NCBI RefSeq assembly: GCF_022662195.1 | Contig: NZ_JAKMCS010000004.1 | Span: 62,001-126,000, forward strand | Length of the DNA: 64,000 nucleotides | Direction of reading: 5' to 3' | Source of the DNA: Aestuariivivens insulae | GTDB lineage: Bacteria; Bacteroidota; Bacteroidia; Flavobacteriales; Flavobacteriaceae | Part shown: one piece after another, positions 50,362 through 59,476 of the stretch | Numbering within the stretch: position 1 is the first letter of the stretch | How the letters are laid out: each line of letters starts with the position of its first letter | The notes under the pieces: model-generated | Database searches by the model: none | The model's input: only the letters and a program-made list of their open reading frames with translations | What the model was told of the DNA's origin: nothing | Position numbers and translations under genes: made by a program

Positions 50362-51180
50362 ATGAAATCATTTATCGCCCTTTTATTACTTACTCTACCT
50401 TTAATGTGTTCTAAGGAACATACAAAAAATGATAAACTAGAAGCTTTTTCCTATGATTCTGAAGTTATTAGTGATGTAAAAGCTTCGCCCTCTTCTATTA
50501 ATGCTATTGTGTCAACGCCTCAAGAGGTTTATCCACAAAAAACCATAAAAGAATCTTTTATACGTTTCGAAACACAGGATTTAGAAAAAACATATGACCT
50601 AATTCAAAAAACCATTCAAGAGCATAAAGGCTTTATTCAAGACGATAGGTCCAATAAATCCTATAATACCATTACAAGACATTTAACGATAAGAATACCC
50701 AGCAATAATTTTAAAATCGTTCTGGATTCTGTAAGTAAACATGTGCCTTATTTTGATACCAAAAACATATCTTCCAGAGATGTTACAGAAGAATTTATTG
50801 ATTTAGAAGCCCGGCTAAAAGCTAAACAAACTTTAGAAAAACGGTATTTGGAATTACTTTCTAAAGCAAAAAACGTAAAAGAAATTCTAGAAATAGAACG
50901 AGAGCTTTCTAAGATAAGAGAAGAAATAGAAGCGAAACAAGGCCGTTTAAAATATCTCGAAAATAAAGTATCGTTAAGTACTTTAGATATAGAATTTTAC
51001 AAGCGTACTTCAGAAAGTGGTGTTACCCTTTCATATGGTAATAAAATGTGGAATGCCGTAAAATCTGGGTTTGATGCTTTGTCTATATTTTTTATTGGCC
51101 TTTTACATATTTGGCCTTTTATAGTTATACTTGTTATTGTTATCTTCTGGTTTAGAAAATGGTTGAAAAAAAAGAAATAA
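50362..51180 (+). CDS. DUF4349 lipoprotein with C-terminal membrane helix, 272 aa
   Basis: The N-terminus MKSFIALLLLTLPLMC has a lipobox with Cys16. The central domain is DUF4349-like: a two-strand part (ITRHLTIRIPSNNFKIVLDSV), then EEFIDLEARLKAKQTLEKRY, and a long coiled coil at about 150-200 (VKEILEIERELSKIREEIEA). A membrane helix near residues 240-265 (FFIGLLHIWPFIVILVIVIF) and a KKWLKKKK-type positive tail close the protein. The function of DUF4349 is unknown; it is envelope-located. It overlaps the longest S41 frame but not the chosen start of that gene. Confidence 0.85.
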   Translation: MKSFIALLLLTLPLMCSKEHTKNDKLEAFSYDSEVISDVKASPSSINAIVSTPQEVYPQKTIKESFIRFETQDLEKTYDLIQKTIQEHKGFIQDDRSNKSYNTITRHLTIRIPSNNFKIVLDSVSKHVPYFDTKNISSRDVTEEFIDLEARLKAKQTLEKRYLELLSKAKNVKEILEIERELSKIREEIEAKQGRLKYLENKVSLSTLDIEFYKRTSESGVTLSYGNKMWNAVKSGFDALSIFFIGLLHIWPFIVILVIVIFWFRKWLKKKK

Positions 51181-51182
51181 AA

Positions 51183-52817
51183 ATGAAAAATCTACTAAGA
51201 AAAAGAGTTCTAATTCCCATTATAGCTAGTGTATTATTTTTAAGTACTACGGCCTTTAAAAACGATTTCTTTGAAATAGCCAAACAAATAGAAATTTTCA
51301 CCACGCTTTTTAAAGAACTCAACATGAACTATGTTGATGAAACCAATCCCGGGGATTTAATGGATACTGCCATTAAGAGTATGTTGGAAGATCTAGATCC
51401 CTACACAAGGTTTATGAACGAACAAGATGTTGAGGCCGCCCGAATTAACAATACAGGAGATTACACCGGTATAGGAGCAAAAGTTAGAACCCATAAAAAC
51501 AAACTGGTTATTGTAGAACCATATAAGGACTATCCAGCCGATAAAGCCGGTTTAAAAGCCGGTGACGAAATTATTAAAGTTGGCGATATCCTTGTTGAAA
51601 ATTATAAAGATGATGCCGGAAACCTGCTAAAAGGGAGCCCTGGAACCGCGATAAATGTTACCTACAAGAGACAAGGAAAAACGCAAACCGCCACGATTAA
51701 CAGAGCAGAAGTTGAAATAAAGGCTGTGCCCCATTTTTCGTTGGTAGATGACAAAACTGGATACATTGTGTTAAGCCAGTTCAATAATAAAGCCTCTACA
51801 GAAACCCGTTATGCCCTAAGGGATTTAAAAGCCCAAGGCGCAGAACGTATTATACTGGATTTAAGAGGTAACCCTGGCGGATTGTTGCACGAAGCTGTAA
51901 ATATTGTTAATCTTTTTGTTCCAAAAGGACAATTGGTGGTAACCACAAAATCTAAAGTAAAAAAATATAACCGCACCTATTATACTAAAAATGCACCGAT
52001 AGATACCGACATACCCCTTGTTGTTTTAATTGATGGCAGTAGTGCATCGGCAAGCGAAATTGTATCAGGTTCTTTACAAGATTTAGATCGTGCCGTAATT
52101 GTAGGGTCCAGAAGTTTTGGTAAAGGTTTGGTACAACGCCCTAAACCATTAACTTATGGTACCCAAGTAAAAATTACCATATCCAGATACTATACGCCTT
52201 CAGGTCGTTGTATCCAGGCATTGGATTATTGGCACAGAGATGAAAAAGGAGAAGCGGTACGCGTTAAACAAGAAAATTACAATGAATTTAAAACCAAAAA
52301 CGGACGTAAGGTATTTGATGGTGGCGGAGTTTTCCCCGATGTTAATCTGGGCAATTCAAAAAAAACGCCTATAATAACCTCTTTAACCAACGATAATCTA
52401 ATTTTCGATTACGCTACCAACTATTATTACAATAATACCCTAAACGACATTAATACATTTAAGCTTTCAGATTCTGATTTTTCAAACTTCAAAGACTACT
52501 TAAACACCAATAATTTTTCTTTTGAAACCGATACCGAAAAAAAGCTTTATAAAGCTATGGAGTCTGCTCAAAAAGAAGCTTTGGATGATGATATTACAAA
52601 TGAATTCAAATCTTTAATACAACGTTTAAATAATGTAAAGACAGTGGTTTTCGATGAAAACAAGGATTATTTACTAAAACTATTAACAAACGAAATTGTA
52701 AAACGCCATGTTTACAGGGAAGGATTATACGATTACTTAAAAATACACGACGAACCCATAAAAAAAGCTACGGAAATTTTAAAAAATCCTAGTACATATT
52801 CTAATTATCTTCGGTAA
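51183..52817 (+). CDS. S41-family C-terminal processing peptidase, 544 aa
   Basis: The start is ATG 51183 (MKNLLRKRVLIPIIA), two bases after the DUF4349 stop. A signal or anchor segment is followed by a helical N-domain. The PDZ domain (about 90-170) has TGIGAKVRTHKNKLVIVEPYK. The S41 catalytic core has GYIVLSQF, LDLRGNPGGLL, then IDGSSASASEIVSGSLQD with the nucleophile Ser, and SRSFGKGLVQ with the catalytic Lys. It trims C-termini of envelope proteins in the periplasm. The C-terminal extension of about 130 residues is typical of flavobacterial members. Confidence 0.92.
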   Translation: MKNLLRKRVLIPIIASVLFLSTTAFKNDFFEIAKQIEIFTTLFKELNMNYVDETNPGDLMDTAIKSMLEDLDPYTRFMNEQDVEAARINNTGDYTGIGAKVRTHKNKLVIVEPYKDYPADKAGLKAGDEIIKVGDILVENYKDDAGNLLKGSPGTAINVTYKRQGKTQTATINRAEVEIKAVPHFSLVDDKTGYIVLSQFNNKASTETRYALRDLKAQGAERIILDLRGNPGGLLHEAVNIVNLFVPKGQLVVTTKSKVKKYNRTYYTKNAPIDTDIPLVVLIDGSSASASEIVSGSLQDLDRAVIVGSRSFGKGLVQRPKPLTYGTQVKITISRYYTPSGRCIQALDYWHRDEKGEAVRVKQENYNEFKTKNGRKVFDGGGVFPDVNLGNSKKTPIITSLTNDNLIFDYATNYYYNNTLNDINTFKLSDSDFSNFKDYLNTNNFSFETDTEKKLYKAMESAQKEALDDDITNEFKSLIQRLNNVKTVVFDENKDYLLKLLTNEIVKRHVYREGLYDYLKIHDEPIKKATEILKNPSTYSNYLR

Positions 52818-52884
52818 TATTTTGTAAATTCATTCAACAAATTAAAAATAGTATATTTACAAACTTATTCCTTTGTTGTTATAC

Positions 52885-53748
52885 ATGAATAAGCTATTTA
52901 CCTACATATTACTAACACTTTGTTGTTGTTTAGCAACAGCTCAAAACAATATAACACACGATGTTTATTTTGAGACAGATCAATACACACTCATCTCAAC
53001 GGAAAAAAATCGTTTACTGCTTTTTATTTCAGAATTATCCGATGTAGATATTGAATCCATTGCCATTTTTGGCTTTTGTGATGATGTTGGGGCACCCAGT
53101 TATAACCTAAAACTTTCACAACAACGCGCCGAGTCTATCAAAGAAATTTTTTCAAATAATGAAATCAGTGAATCTTTAATCACCCATGTAGATGGTAAAG
53201 GAGAGGTATTATTAAAGATAGTTAACGAAAAAGACATCTCTAAAATAAGGGGACTCAACAGAAAAGTAGAGATTATTATAAACCCCAAACCTCCCATTAT
53301 AGAGAAAAAGAAAGAGGTAATTAAAAAACCTGTTGAAGAAAAAAAGGCGACTGCCGAAGTTATTAAAGGCGAGATTAAAGTAGGGGATAAAATCCGTTTT
53401 GAAAATATTTTGTTTAAAACGGGTTATAGTACCGTAACGACAGAATCTAAAAAAACACTGGAAAAAATCGCTAAATCCCTCGTAGAGCGTAAAAATATTT
53501 ACTTTACCATTCAAGGACATGTATGTTGTACGCAATATAGCCGGGATGCCGTAGATAGAAAAACCAAAAAACGCAACCTCTCTGAAGCCCGGGCAAAATA
53601 TGTATACGAGTACCTAGCTAAAAAAGGGGTCGATAAAAAACGAATGCGCTATATGGGCATGCGAAGAAAATTTCCTTTAGGTGGTGATCCAAAATACGAT
53701 AGGCGCGTTGAAATATTAATAACACACATTAGCGCAAGCAATAATTAA
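52885..53748 (+). CDS. Exported protein with two tandem OmpA-like domains, 287 aa
   Basis: The start is ATG 52885 (MNKLFTYILLTLCCCLATAQ), giving a signal peptide. Two peptidoglycan-binding OmpA folds follow. The first is at about 25-135 (YFETDQYTLIST, IFGFCDDVGAPSYNLKLSQQRAESI, GLNRKVEIII). The second is at about 165-285 (RFENILFKTGYSTVTTESKKTL, IQGHVCCTQYSRDA, NLSEARAKYVYEYL, YDRRVEILI). A lysine-rich linker with KPVEEKKATAE joins them. OmpA domains bind diaminopimelate in the cell wall. The protein has no barrel and no lipobox, so it is probably a periplasmic wall-binding protein. Confidence 0.86.
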   Translation: MNKLFTYILLTLCCCLATAQNNITHDVYFETDQYTLISTEKNRLLLFISELSDVDIESIAIFGFCDDVGAPSYNLKLSQQRAESIKEIFSNNEISESLITHVDGKGEVLLKIVNEKDISKIRGLNRKVEIIINPKPPIIEKKKEVIKKPVEEKKATAEVIKGEIKVGDKIRFENILFKTGYSTVTTESKKTLEKIAKSLVERKNIYFTIQGHVCCTQYSRDAVDRKTKKRNLSEARAKYVYEYLAKKGVDKKRMRYMGMRRKFPLGGDPKYDRRVEILITHISASNN

Positions 53749-53753
53749 AAACA

Positions 53754-54197
53754 CTACGTTTTAACCATCGCTATATGTGGAATACCATCTTCTAGATACG
53801 CCGCTCCTACCGCTACAAATCCAAGATTTATATAGAAGTTTCTTAAATAACACTGTGCCGAAATTTTAATAACGGTTTCATTAAAATAATCTTTTACAGC
53901 CTTAATGGAAGCATGCATAATATCATATCCATATTTATGTTGGCGTTCATTTTTAGCCACCACTACCCTACCAATACTGGCTTCCTTAAAATAAAGGCCT
54001 GGTTTGAATATACGCGTATAAGCTACTAAGTTTTCATTTTTATATCCCAATACATGCAATGCCTTTTGGTCTTTACCGTCAACATCTTGATATACACAAT
54101 CTTGTTCAACAACAAAGACTTCACTACGTAATTGAAGGATATCGTAAAGCTCTTGAATGGTTAATTCTGAAAATTGTTTGGTTTGAATGTGTAGCAT
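53754..54197 (-). CDS. GNAT family N-acetyltransferase, ElaA-like, 147 aa
   Basis: The protein has the ElaA-type GNAT layout. FSELTIQELYDILQLRSEVFVVEQDC is at the N-terminus and ALHVLGYKNENLVAYTRIF in the middle. The acetyl-CoA loop region is IGRVVVAKNERQHKYGYDIM near residue 80, and the C-terminal strand GFVAVGAAYLEDGIPHIAM follows. It transfers an acetyl group to an unknown amine. The stop is five bases from the stop of the convergent OmpA gene. A hairpin at 54213 separates it from the upstream metal transporter gene. Confidence 0.86.
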   Translation of the reverse strand: MLHIQTKQFSELTIQELYDILQLRSEVFVVEQDCVYQDVDGKDQKALHVLGYKNENLVAYTRIFKPGLYFKEASIGRVVVAKNERQHKYGYDIMHASIKAVKDYFNETVIKISAQCYLRNFYINLGFVAVGAAYLEDGIPHIAMVKT

Positions 54198-54212
54198 ATA
54201 AAAGATAATTTA

Positions 54213-54243
54213 AATGGTGACTTCGAGAGCCTCAGTCACCATT
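54213..54243. terminator. Hairpin between CDF and GNAT genes
   Basis: The arms AATGGTGACT and AGTCACCATT form a perfect 10-bp stem around TCGAGAGCCTC. On the minus strand it reads as the ACTGAG...TCGAAGT palindrome type and could end the rpiB-CDF transcript. Confidence 0.65.
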
Positions 54244-54304
54244 ATTAACTTCCATTAATAAAGATAATCTTTTAGAGATAAGATTCCTTTATAAAACATA
54301 ATCT

Positions 54305-55222
54305 TTAATCCTGAACAATAACCTCCTTAGGGTCGTTTTTATCGTACTCTGGCTGAATGGTTACATGGTTAATATTAAACTGTTCATGTAAAACAGTTTC
54401 TATTTCCTCAAGTAATTTATTAAATTCTGAAACCGTTAAGTTCTCATACAAATCTAAATGCGCTTCCAAATGCAGCTCTTCGTCACTTAAGCTCCAAATA
54501 TGAACATGGTGCAATTTTTTTACTTTGGATATGTTATTAACAAGCCTAACAACATCTTTTATATTGATGTGTTCTGGTGTAAATAACATTAATACTTTAG
54601 TTGATGTTTTTAAAAGATCGTACCCTACCCAAATTAAATATAAGGCTATTAAAAAAGTAAGCACACTATCTACCCAAAATACCTGGTAAAACTTCATTAA
54701 CAAGCCACCAATTAAAACCGCAACACTGGCCAACATATCTGTTAATAAATGGAGATAGGCCGATTTTATATTAATGTTATTCTTAGAATCTTTCTTTAAT
54801 AATAAAACACTAAAACCATTAAAAACTATAGCTATTACGGCCAACCACACAACTAAATTAGAATCAATAACTTGTGGGTGCTTAAAACGTTCAATAGCTT
54901 CCTTTATTAAAATAATAGCAACAATTATTAAAGTAGAAGCATTAACAAAAGCCGCTAAAATTTCAGCACGTTTATAGCCAAAAGTTCTATTAACAGAAGC
55001 TTTTTTTTTAGATAATTTAGAGGCTACATAACTTACAATTAATGAAAGGACATCACTAAAATTATGAAGGGCATCACTTAATAAGGACAAACTCCCCGAA
55101 ATTAAACCACCAACAACCTGGGCCGCCGTAATCAATACATTTAAAAGAATAGAAATCATAAGATTCTTATCCTTCATATCATGATGATGGGTGTGGCTAT
55201 ACGAATGGTGACTGTGTGCCAT
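54305..55222 (-). CDS. Cation diffusion facilitator metal exporter, 305 aa
   Basis: A histidine-rich N-terminus (HSHHSYSHTHHHD) is followed by six membrane helices over about residues 22-205. The zinc-site acids are in LLSDALHNFSDVLSL near residue 50 and HLLTDMLASVAVL near residue 160. A C-terminal cytoplasmic domain (LHHVHIWSLSDEELHLEAHLD) completes the family. It exports zinc or related divalent metals from the cytoplasm using the proton gradient. Its start codon is next to the stop of rpiB, so the two genes form one transcript. Confidence 0.93.
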   Translation of the reverse strand: MAHSHHSYSHTHHHDMKDKNLMISILLNVLITAAQVVGGLISGSLSLLSDALHNFSDVLSLIVSYVASKLSKKKASVNRTFGYKRAEILAAFVNASTLIIVAIILIKEAIERFKHPQVIDSNLVVWLAVIAIVFNGFSVLLLKKDSKNNINIKSAYLHLLTDMLASVAVLIGGLLMKFYQVFWVDSVLTFLIALYLIWVGYDLLKTSTKVLMLFTPEHINIKDVVRLVNNISKVKKLHHVHIWSLSDEELHLEAHLDLYENLTVSEFNKLLEEIETVLHEQFNINHVTIQPEYDKNDPKEVIVQD

Positions 55223-55657
55223 TTAGCAAGATAATGGAATTTTATCTATTCTACCTTGATGGCGACCACCTTCAAACTCTGTATTTAAAAACGTATCCAC
55301 CATTTCAACAGCTTGTTGTACCGCTGTAAATCGTGCAGGAATACATAAAATATTGGCATTATTATGACTGCGAATAAGATGCACAATCTCCTTATTCCAG
55401 CACAATCCAGCTCTTATTTTTTGGTGTTTATTAGCCGTCATGGCAACACCATTGGCACTACCACAAATAAGTATACCATAAGTCGCTGTTTTATTTTCTA
55501 CATCGTCTGCAACAGGATGCACAAAATCGGCATAATCTACACTACTACTATTATCTGTACCATGGTTTATAACGGTAAAACCTTTAGTTTCAAGATATTC
55601 TTTTATAGCAAATTTATAATCGGTACCAGCGTGGTCGTTTCCTATAGAAATAGTCAT
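55223..55657 (-). CDS. rpiB: Ribose-5-phosphate isomerase B
   Basis: This 144-aa enzyme interconverts ribose-5-phosphate and ribulose-5-phosphate in the pentose phosphate pathway. Motifs are IGNDHAGTDYKF at the N-terminus, YADFVHPVADDV, LICGSANGVAMTANKH with the catalytic Cys near residue 69, and SHNNANILCIPARF. A -7 box (CAAAGGTA on the plus strand, 55684) lies upstream. Its stop touches the start of the CDF gene. Confidence 0.93.
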   Translation of the reverse strand: MTISIGNDHAGTDYKFAIKEYLETKGFTVINHGTDNSSSVDYADFVHPVADDVENKTATYGILICGSANGVAMTANKHQKIRAGLCWNKEIVHLIRSHNNANILCIPARFTAVQQAVEMVDTFLNTEFEGGRHQGRIDKIPLSC

Positions 55658-55683
55658 AATCTTATATGTTTAATTAACTACTA

Positions 55684-55691
55684 CAAAGGTA
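55684..55691 (-). promoter_or_regulatory. -7 box of rpiB
   Basis: The minus strand reads TACCTTTG, matching TAnnTTTG, 27 bases upstream of the start codon. Confidence 0.5.
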
Positions 55692-56183
55692 ACAATTATA
55701 AACATTGTGCATTACTATATTCATTACTTGTTAATAACTGTTTATTCTTTTCTAAAAGAAAAATTAGGAGTATTCAATTATTTTTTACAAACAAAAAGCA
55801 CTTGTAAATAACCAAAAAAGAAAGCCACTTTTTTTAGAGATTTTATCAGTCTAAAATAAACCGTAATGAACACCACTTTTAAAAAAAGTTATAAGATAAA
55901 AGAAGTTAATTTAGGTTGTTAACAACTGTGTATGAAAATTTAAAAATCATTATAAATTAAACTGTTAAGAAGATATGTTATGTTAATAGCTATTTAATAG
56001 AATGTAAATTTTAAATTATCAAAATAAAGTTCGAAAAAGTTATACCAGATATTAACAAGCTATAATAACCATTATTTATTTTTTTAAATTTTAAAAAGAA
56101 ATTATTATTAATGTATATAATGTGGATAACCATGTTTTAAACTTAAAATAACAAGGCTATAATAGTAGTTAATATTAAAATCG

Positions 56184-56191
56184 TAGCTTTG
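56184..56191 (+). promoter_or_regulatory. -7 box of rnr
   Basis: TAGCTTTG matches TAnnTTTG. It lies 94 bases before the rnr start codon. Confidence 0.5.
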
Positions 56192-56284
56192 TAAAAAATA
56201 AATAGCAGTTCTTCTCCTAAACTTAAGCTATTTAATAACACAATTTCCAGTATCTTAGGAAATAAATATGATTACAAGAATTAC

Positions 56285-58531
56285 ATGAGCAGAAAGAAAA
56301 AAGGGAAATCCAGAAAAGGAGTTCCAAACCTAACAAATACAATCTTAAGTATTTTAAAAAAAGAAAAGAATAAAACATTTAATTATAAACAAATTGCTGC
56401 CAAACTAGGTGTTAACGATGCCAGTAGTAGAAACCAAATCATTAAGACCTTAGCCAAATTAGCGGCAAAAGAAGAAATCATTCAAGTAGAGCGCGGAAAG
56501 TTTAAAGCCGTCGTTAATGCAGAATATCATATAGGAATTTTAGATCTATCGGCTAGAGGATCTGGATATGTTATTTGTGATGGTTTTGATGAAGATGTAT
56601 TTATAGCATCAAATAATATTAATAAAGCCTTAAATGGTGATGAAGTAGAATTCTATGTTTACAAACGCCGTAAACGTGGTAAGATGGAAGGTGAAATTAC
56701 CAATGTTATAAAAAGGGCAAAATCCGATTATGTAGGTGTTATACAAATACAAAAGAATAGTAATTATGCATTTGTAGTACCCGATAGTAATTCCATGTAC
56801 AAAGATATTTTTGTACCCATAAACAAAACCTTTAAAGCTGAAGATGGCGATAAGGTATTAGTGAAATTTGAAGATTGGCCAGAGAACGCCGATTCCCCTT
56901 ATGGAAAAGTAGTTAAGGTACTTGGTAAACCAGGAGAACATAATACCGAAATACATGCCATTTTGGCCGAGTATGGTTTACCATATGAGTTTCCTTATCA
57001 AGTAGAAGAATATGCTAATACTTTAGATACTTCTATTACTGAAACTGAAATTGCCAAACGTAGGGACATGCGTAAAGATTTAACCTTTACCATAGATCCA
57101 AAAGATGCAAAAGATTTTGATGATGCCTTGTCGTTTAAAGTCTTGGATAATGGTTTATATGAAATAGGTATCCATATAGCCGACGTGTCCCATTATGTAA
57201 AAGAAGGCTCTGTTTTAGATGAAGAAGCTTACCAACGGGCAACGTCCATATATTTAGTGGATCGGGTAGTACCTATGTTACCCGAAATATTATCTAACAA
57301 TGCTTGTTCGTTAAGACCACACGAAGAAAAATACACTTTCTCTGCAGTTTTTAAAATTAACAATAAAGCTGAAGTAAAGGATCAATGGTTCGGTAGGACC
57401 GTAACCTATAGCGATACCCGTTTTGCTTACGAAGAGGCACAAGCCATTATAGAAAATAATAATGATTTTGACATTCCTGCGAAGGCAGGAATCCATAACA
57501 AACCAGATATTAATACAGAAATACCACAAGACGTATCCCTCACAGGAAAAGCCTATAATACACAACCAGAAATTGCTGAAGCTATTTTAGTTTTGGACAG
57601 ACTCGCTAAAGTGATGCGAAAAAAACGCATGAAACAAGGCGCTATTTCTTTTGATAAAGTTGAAGTAAAATTCAATTTAGACGAAGATAATAATCCGGAA
57701 GGAGTATTCTTTAAAACCAGTAAAGATGCCAATAAACTAATTGAAGAATTTATGTTATTGGCCAATAAAAAAGTAGCTGAATTTATAGGAAAACAATCGC
57801 CTAAGAAAACATTTGTCTATCGTGTACATGACGAACCGGACGATAGTAAATTAGCGGCTTTACAAAACGTAGTTGGGCGCTTTGGATATAAGCTTAATTT
57901 TAAGGACAGAAAATCGATTACGTCCTCGCTAAACAACCTGTTACAAGATGTGGTAGGTAAAAAAGAACAGAACCTGGTAGATACATTAACCATACGAAGT
58001 ATGAGTAAAGCCGAATATACCACTCAAAATATTGGGCATTATGGTTTAGCTTTCGATTATTACACGCATTTTACATCGCCTATTAGGCGTTATCCCGATG
58101 TGATGGCACATCGCTTACTGCAATACTATTTAGATGGCGGAAAGTCGGTTAGTGAAGCCGATTATGAAGAAAAATGCCAACATTCCAGTAATATGGAAAA
58201 TTTAGCGACCAAAGCAGAAAGGGATTCTATAAAATACATGCAAATAAGATTTATGGAAGACCATAAAGATCAAGCTTTTGCAGGAGTAATTTCTGGTGTA
58301 ACCGATTGGGGTATTTATGTGGAAATTATAGAAAACAAATGCGAAGGCATGGTAAGTATAAGAGATATAACAGACGACCAATATGCTTTCGATCAACAAC
58401 ACTATGCTTTAGTTGGTAGACATACTAAAAATATGTACCAACTAGGAGATGAAGTTATCGTTAAAGTAAAAAATACCGATTTGGTTAAAAAACACCTTGA
58501 TTTTAATCTAATAGGAAAAAATGTAGATTAA
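56285..58531 (+). CDS. rnr: Ribonuclease R
   Basis: This 748-aa 3'-to-5' exoribonuclease degrades structured RNA. An N-terminal basic winged-helix part (about 1-75) is followed by cold-shock domains (about 75-215). The RNB catalytic domain starts near residue 260, with FTIDPKDAKDFDDALSF carrying the metal Asp residues. HYTHFTSPIRRYPD-like YYTHFTSPIRRYPDV comes later, and a C-terminal S1 domain at about 660-740 (FAGVISGVTDWGIYVEI). Near residues 391-411 an extra stretch, DFDIPAKAGIHNKPDIN, interrupts the domain; its DNA contains a perfect mobile-type palindrome (57473-57492), so it looks like an in-frame insertion. Confidence 0.94.
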   Translation: MSRKKKGKSRKGVPNLTNTILSILKKEKNKTFNYKQIAAKLGVNDASSRNQIIKTLAKLAAKEEIIQVERGKFKAVVNAEYHIGILDLSARGSGYVICDGFDEDVFIASNNINKALNGDEVEFYVYKRRKRGKMEGEITNVIKRAKSDYVGVIQIQKNSNYAFVVPDSNSMYKDIFVPINKTFKAEDGDKVLVKFEDWPENADSPYGKVVKVLGKPGEHNTEIHAILAEYGLPYEFPYQVEEYANTLDTSITETEIAKRRDMRKDLTFTIDPKDAKDFDDALSFKVLDNGLYEIGIHIADVSHYVKEGSVLDEEAYQRATSIYLVDRVVPMLPEILSNNACSLRPHEEKYTFSAVFKINNKAEVKDQWFGRTVTYSDTRFAYEEAQAIIENNNDFDIPAKAGIHNKPDINTEIPQDVSLTGKAYNTQPEIAEAILVLDRLAKVMRKKRMKQGAISFDKVEVKFNLDEDNNPEGVFFKTSKDANKLIEEFMLLANKKVAEFIGKQSPKKTFVYRVHDEPDDSKLAALQNVVGRFGYKLNFKDRKSITSSLNNLLQDVVGKKEQNLVDTLTIRSMSKAEYTTQNIGHYGLAFDYYTHFTSPIRRYPDVMAHRLLQYYLDGGKSVSEADYEEKCQHSSNMENLATKAERDSIKYMQIRFMEDHKDQAFAGVISGVTDWGIYVEIIENKCEGMVSIRDITDDQYAFDQQHYALVGRHTKNMYQLGDEVIVKVKNTDLVKKHLDFNLIGKNVD
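57470..57494 (+). repeat. Mobile palindrome inside rnr
   Basis: The arms ATTCCTGC (57473-57480) and GCAGGAAT (57485-57492) surround GAAG. The sequence is the ATTCCTGCGAAGGCAGGAAT type of dispersed repeat usually seen between genes. Here it is translated as IPAKAGI without disturbing the frame. Confidence 0.7.
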
Positions 58532-58620
58532 GATAAATTCTGAATTATTGTGGAATAATTATTGATATGATGCGTTAAACAGTAAAAATATCAATCATTA
58601 AAAAAATAAATTATAAGCAC

Positions 58621-59298
58621 ATGAAAAGAATAATCATTTTAATTACAATTGTTCTAACATCAACAACCTTTGCCCAAAAGGCAGTAGATAAAGAAGTAGG
58701 AGAGTTTACCGAATTAAAAGTATATGATCTTATAGAGGTAGAAATGGTTAAATCCAGTGAAAATAAAGTTGTTATAACAGGAGAAAATAAGGAAGACGTT
58801 ATTGTAACCAACAAAAATGGGAAGCTTAAAATAAAAATGACTTTGAATGAGATTTTTGATGGCGCAGAAACTAAAGTAGTGTTACATTACACCCATGTAG
58901 ATATTATAGATGTAAATGAAGGCGCTAAAGTGTATTCAAACGATACTATAAAGCAATTTGAAATCGATTTCAAAGCACAGGAAGGTGCTACTATTGCAAT
59001 ACCTATAGATGTAAAATACGCTAATATAAAAGCCGTAACAGGAGGTATTATAAAAACATCGGGACATTCAAATAGTCAAGACATATCACTATCTACAGGA
59101 GGGGTTTATAAAGGAACCGATTTAAAGACTGAAAAGACAGAAGTTTCCATTAATGCTGCAGGAGAAGCATATGTAAATGCATCAAAATTGGTTGATATAA
59201 AAATTAGGGCAGGAGGTGATGTATTTGTTTATGGTAATCCAGAAACTGTAAACGAAAGTAAAGTTTTTGGAGGTCGCGTAAAACGTATGGAAAACTAG
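58621..59298 (+). CDS. DUF2807 (head GIN) exported protein, 225 aa
   Basis: The signal peptide MKRIIILITIVLTSTTFAQ is followed by a repetitive beta structure of the DUF2807 type. Short strands alternate with glycine turns (VKSSENKVVITGENKEDV, VDIIDVNEGAKVYSN, IKAVTGGIIKTSGHS, SINAAGEAYVNAS, DIKIRAGGDVFVYG). Such proteins form a right-handed beta helix in the periplasm or on the surface; the role is unknown, often thought adhesive or protective. It lies 89 bases after rnr and ends in a good terminator. Confidence 0.88.
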   Translation: MKRIIILITIVLTSTTFAQKAVDKEVGEFTELKVYDLIEVEMVKSSENKVVITGENKEDVIVTNKNGKLKIKMTLNEIFDGAETKVVLHYTHVDIIDVNEGAKVYSNDTIKQFEIDFKAQEGATIAIPIDVKYANIKAVTGGIIKTSGHSNSQDISLSTGGVYKGTDLKTEKTEVSINAAGEAYVNASKLVDIKIRAGGDVFVYGNPETVNESKVFGGRVKRMEN

Positions 59299-59320
59299 CA
59301 TTTAAATAAATATGCAATAA

Positions 59321-59349
59321 AAACCCAATACTTTTTAGGTATTGGGTTT
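59321..59349 (+). terminator. Intrinsic terminator after the DUF2807 gene
   Basis: The stem AAACCCAATAC / GTATTGGGTTT (59321-59331, 59339-59349) is an 11-bp perfect match with loop TTTTTAG, and TTCCTTTTTT follows. Confidence 0.85.
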
Positions 59350-59476
59350 TCCTTTTTTATGTGATACCTTGGAATAATATACATAAGTACTATTTCATTT
59401 CTATACACTAACTATACATAATAGCGTTTATCCTTTATTTTTATTAACTTAGTAACTATACAATATGTGTTTTGTT

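Larger units (their letters stand above)
55658..56284. other. AT-rich divergent region between rpiB and rnr
   Basis: There is no gene in this 627-base stretch. The rpiB -7 box (55684-55691, minus) and an rnr -7 box, TAGCTTTG at 56184-56191, mark its two ends. Between them I see only very AT-rich sequence without a strong hairpin or recognisable RNA. Confidence 0.45.

Noticed and set aside
57311-57565. 84-aa minus-strand frame containing MDSCLRRN
   Set aside because: It is the antisense reading of the palindrome in rnr. Such peptides are a known artefact of this repeat type, but it helped identify the insertion.
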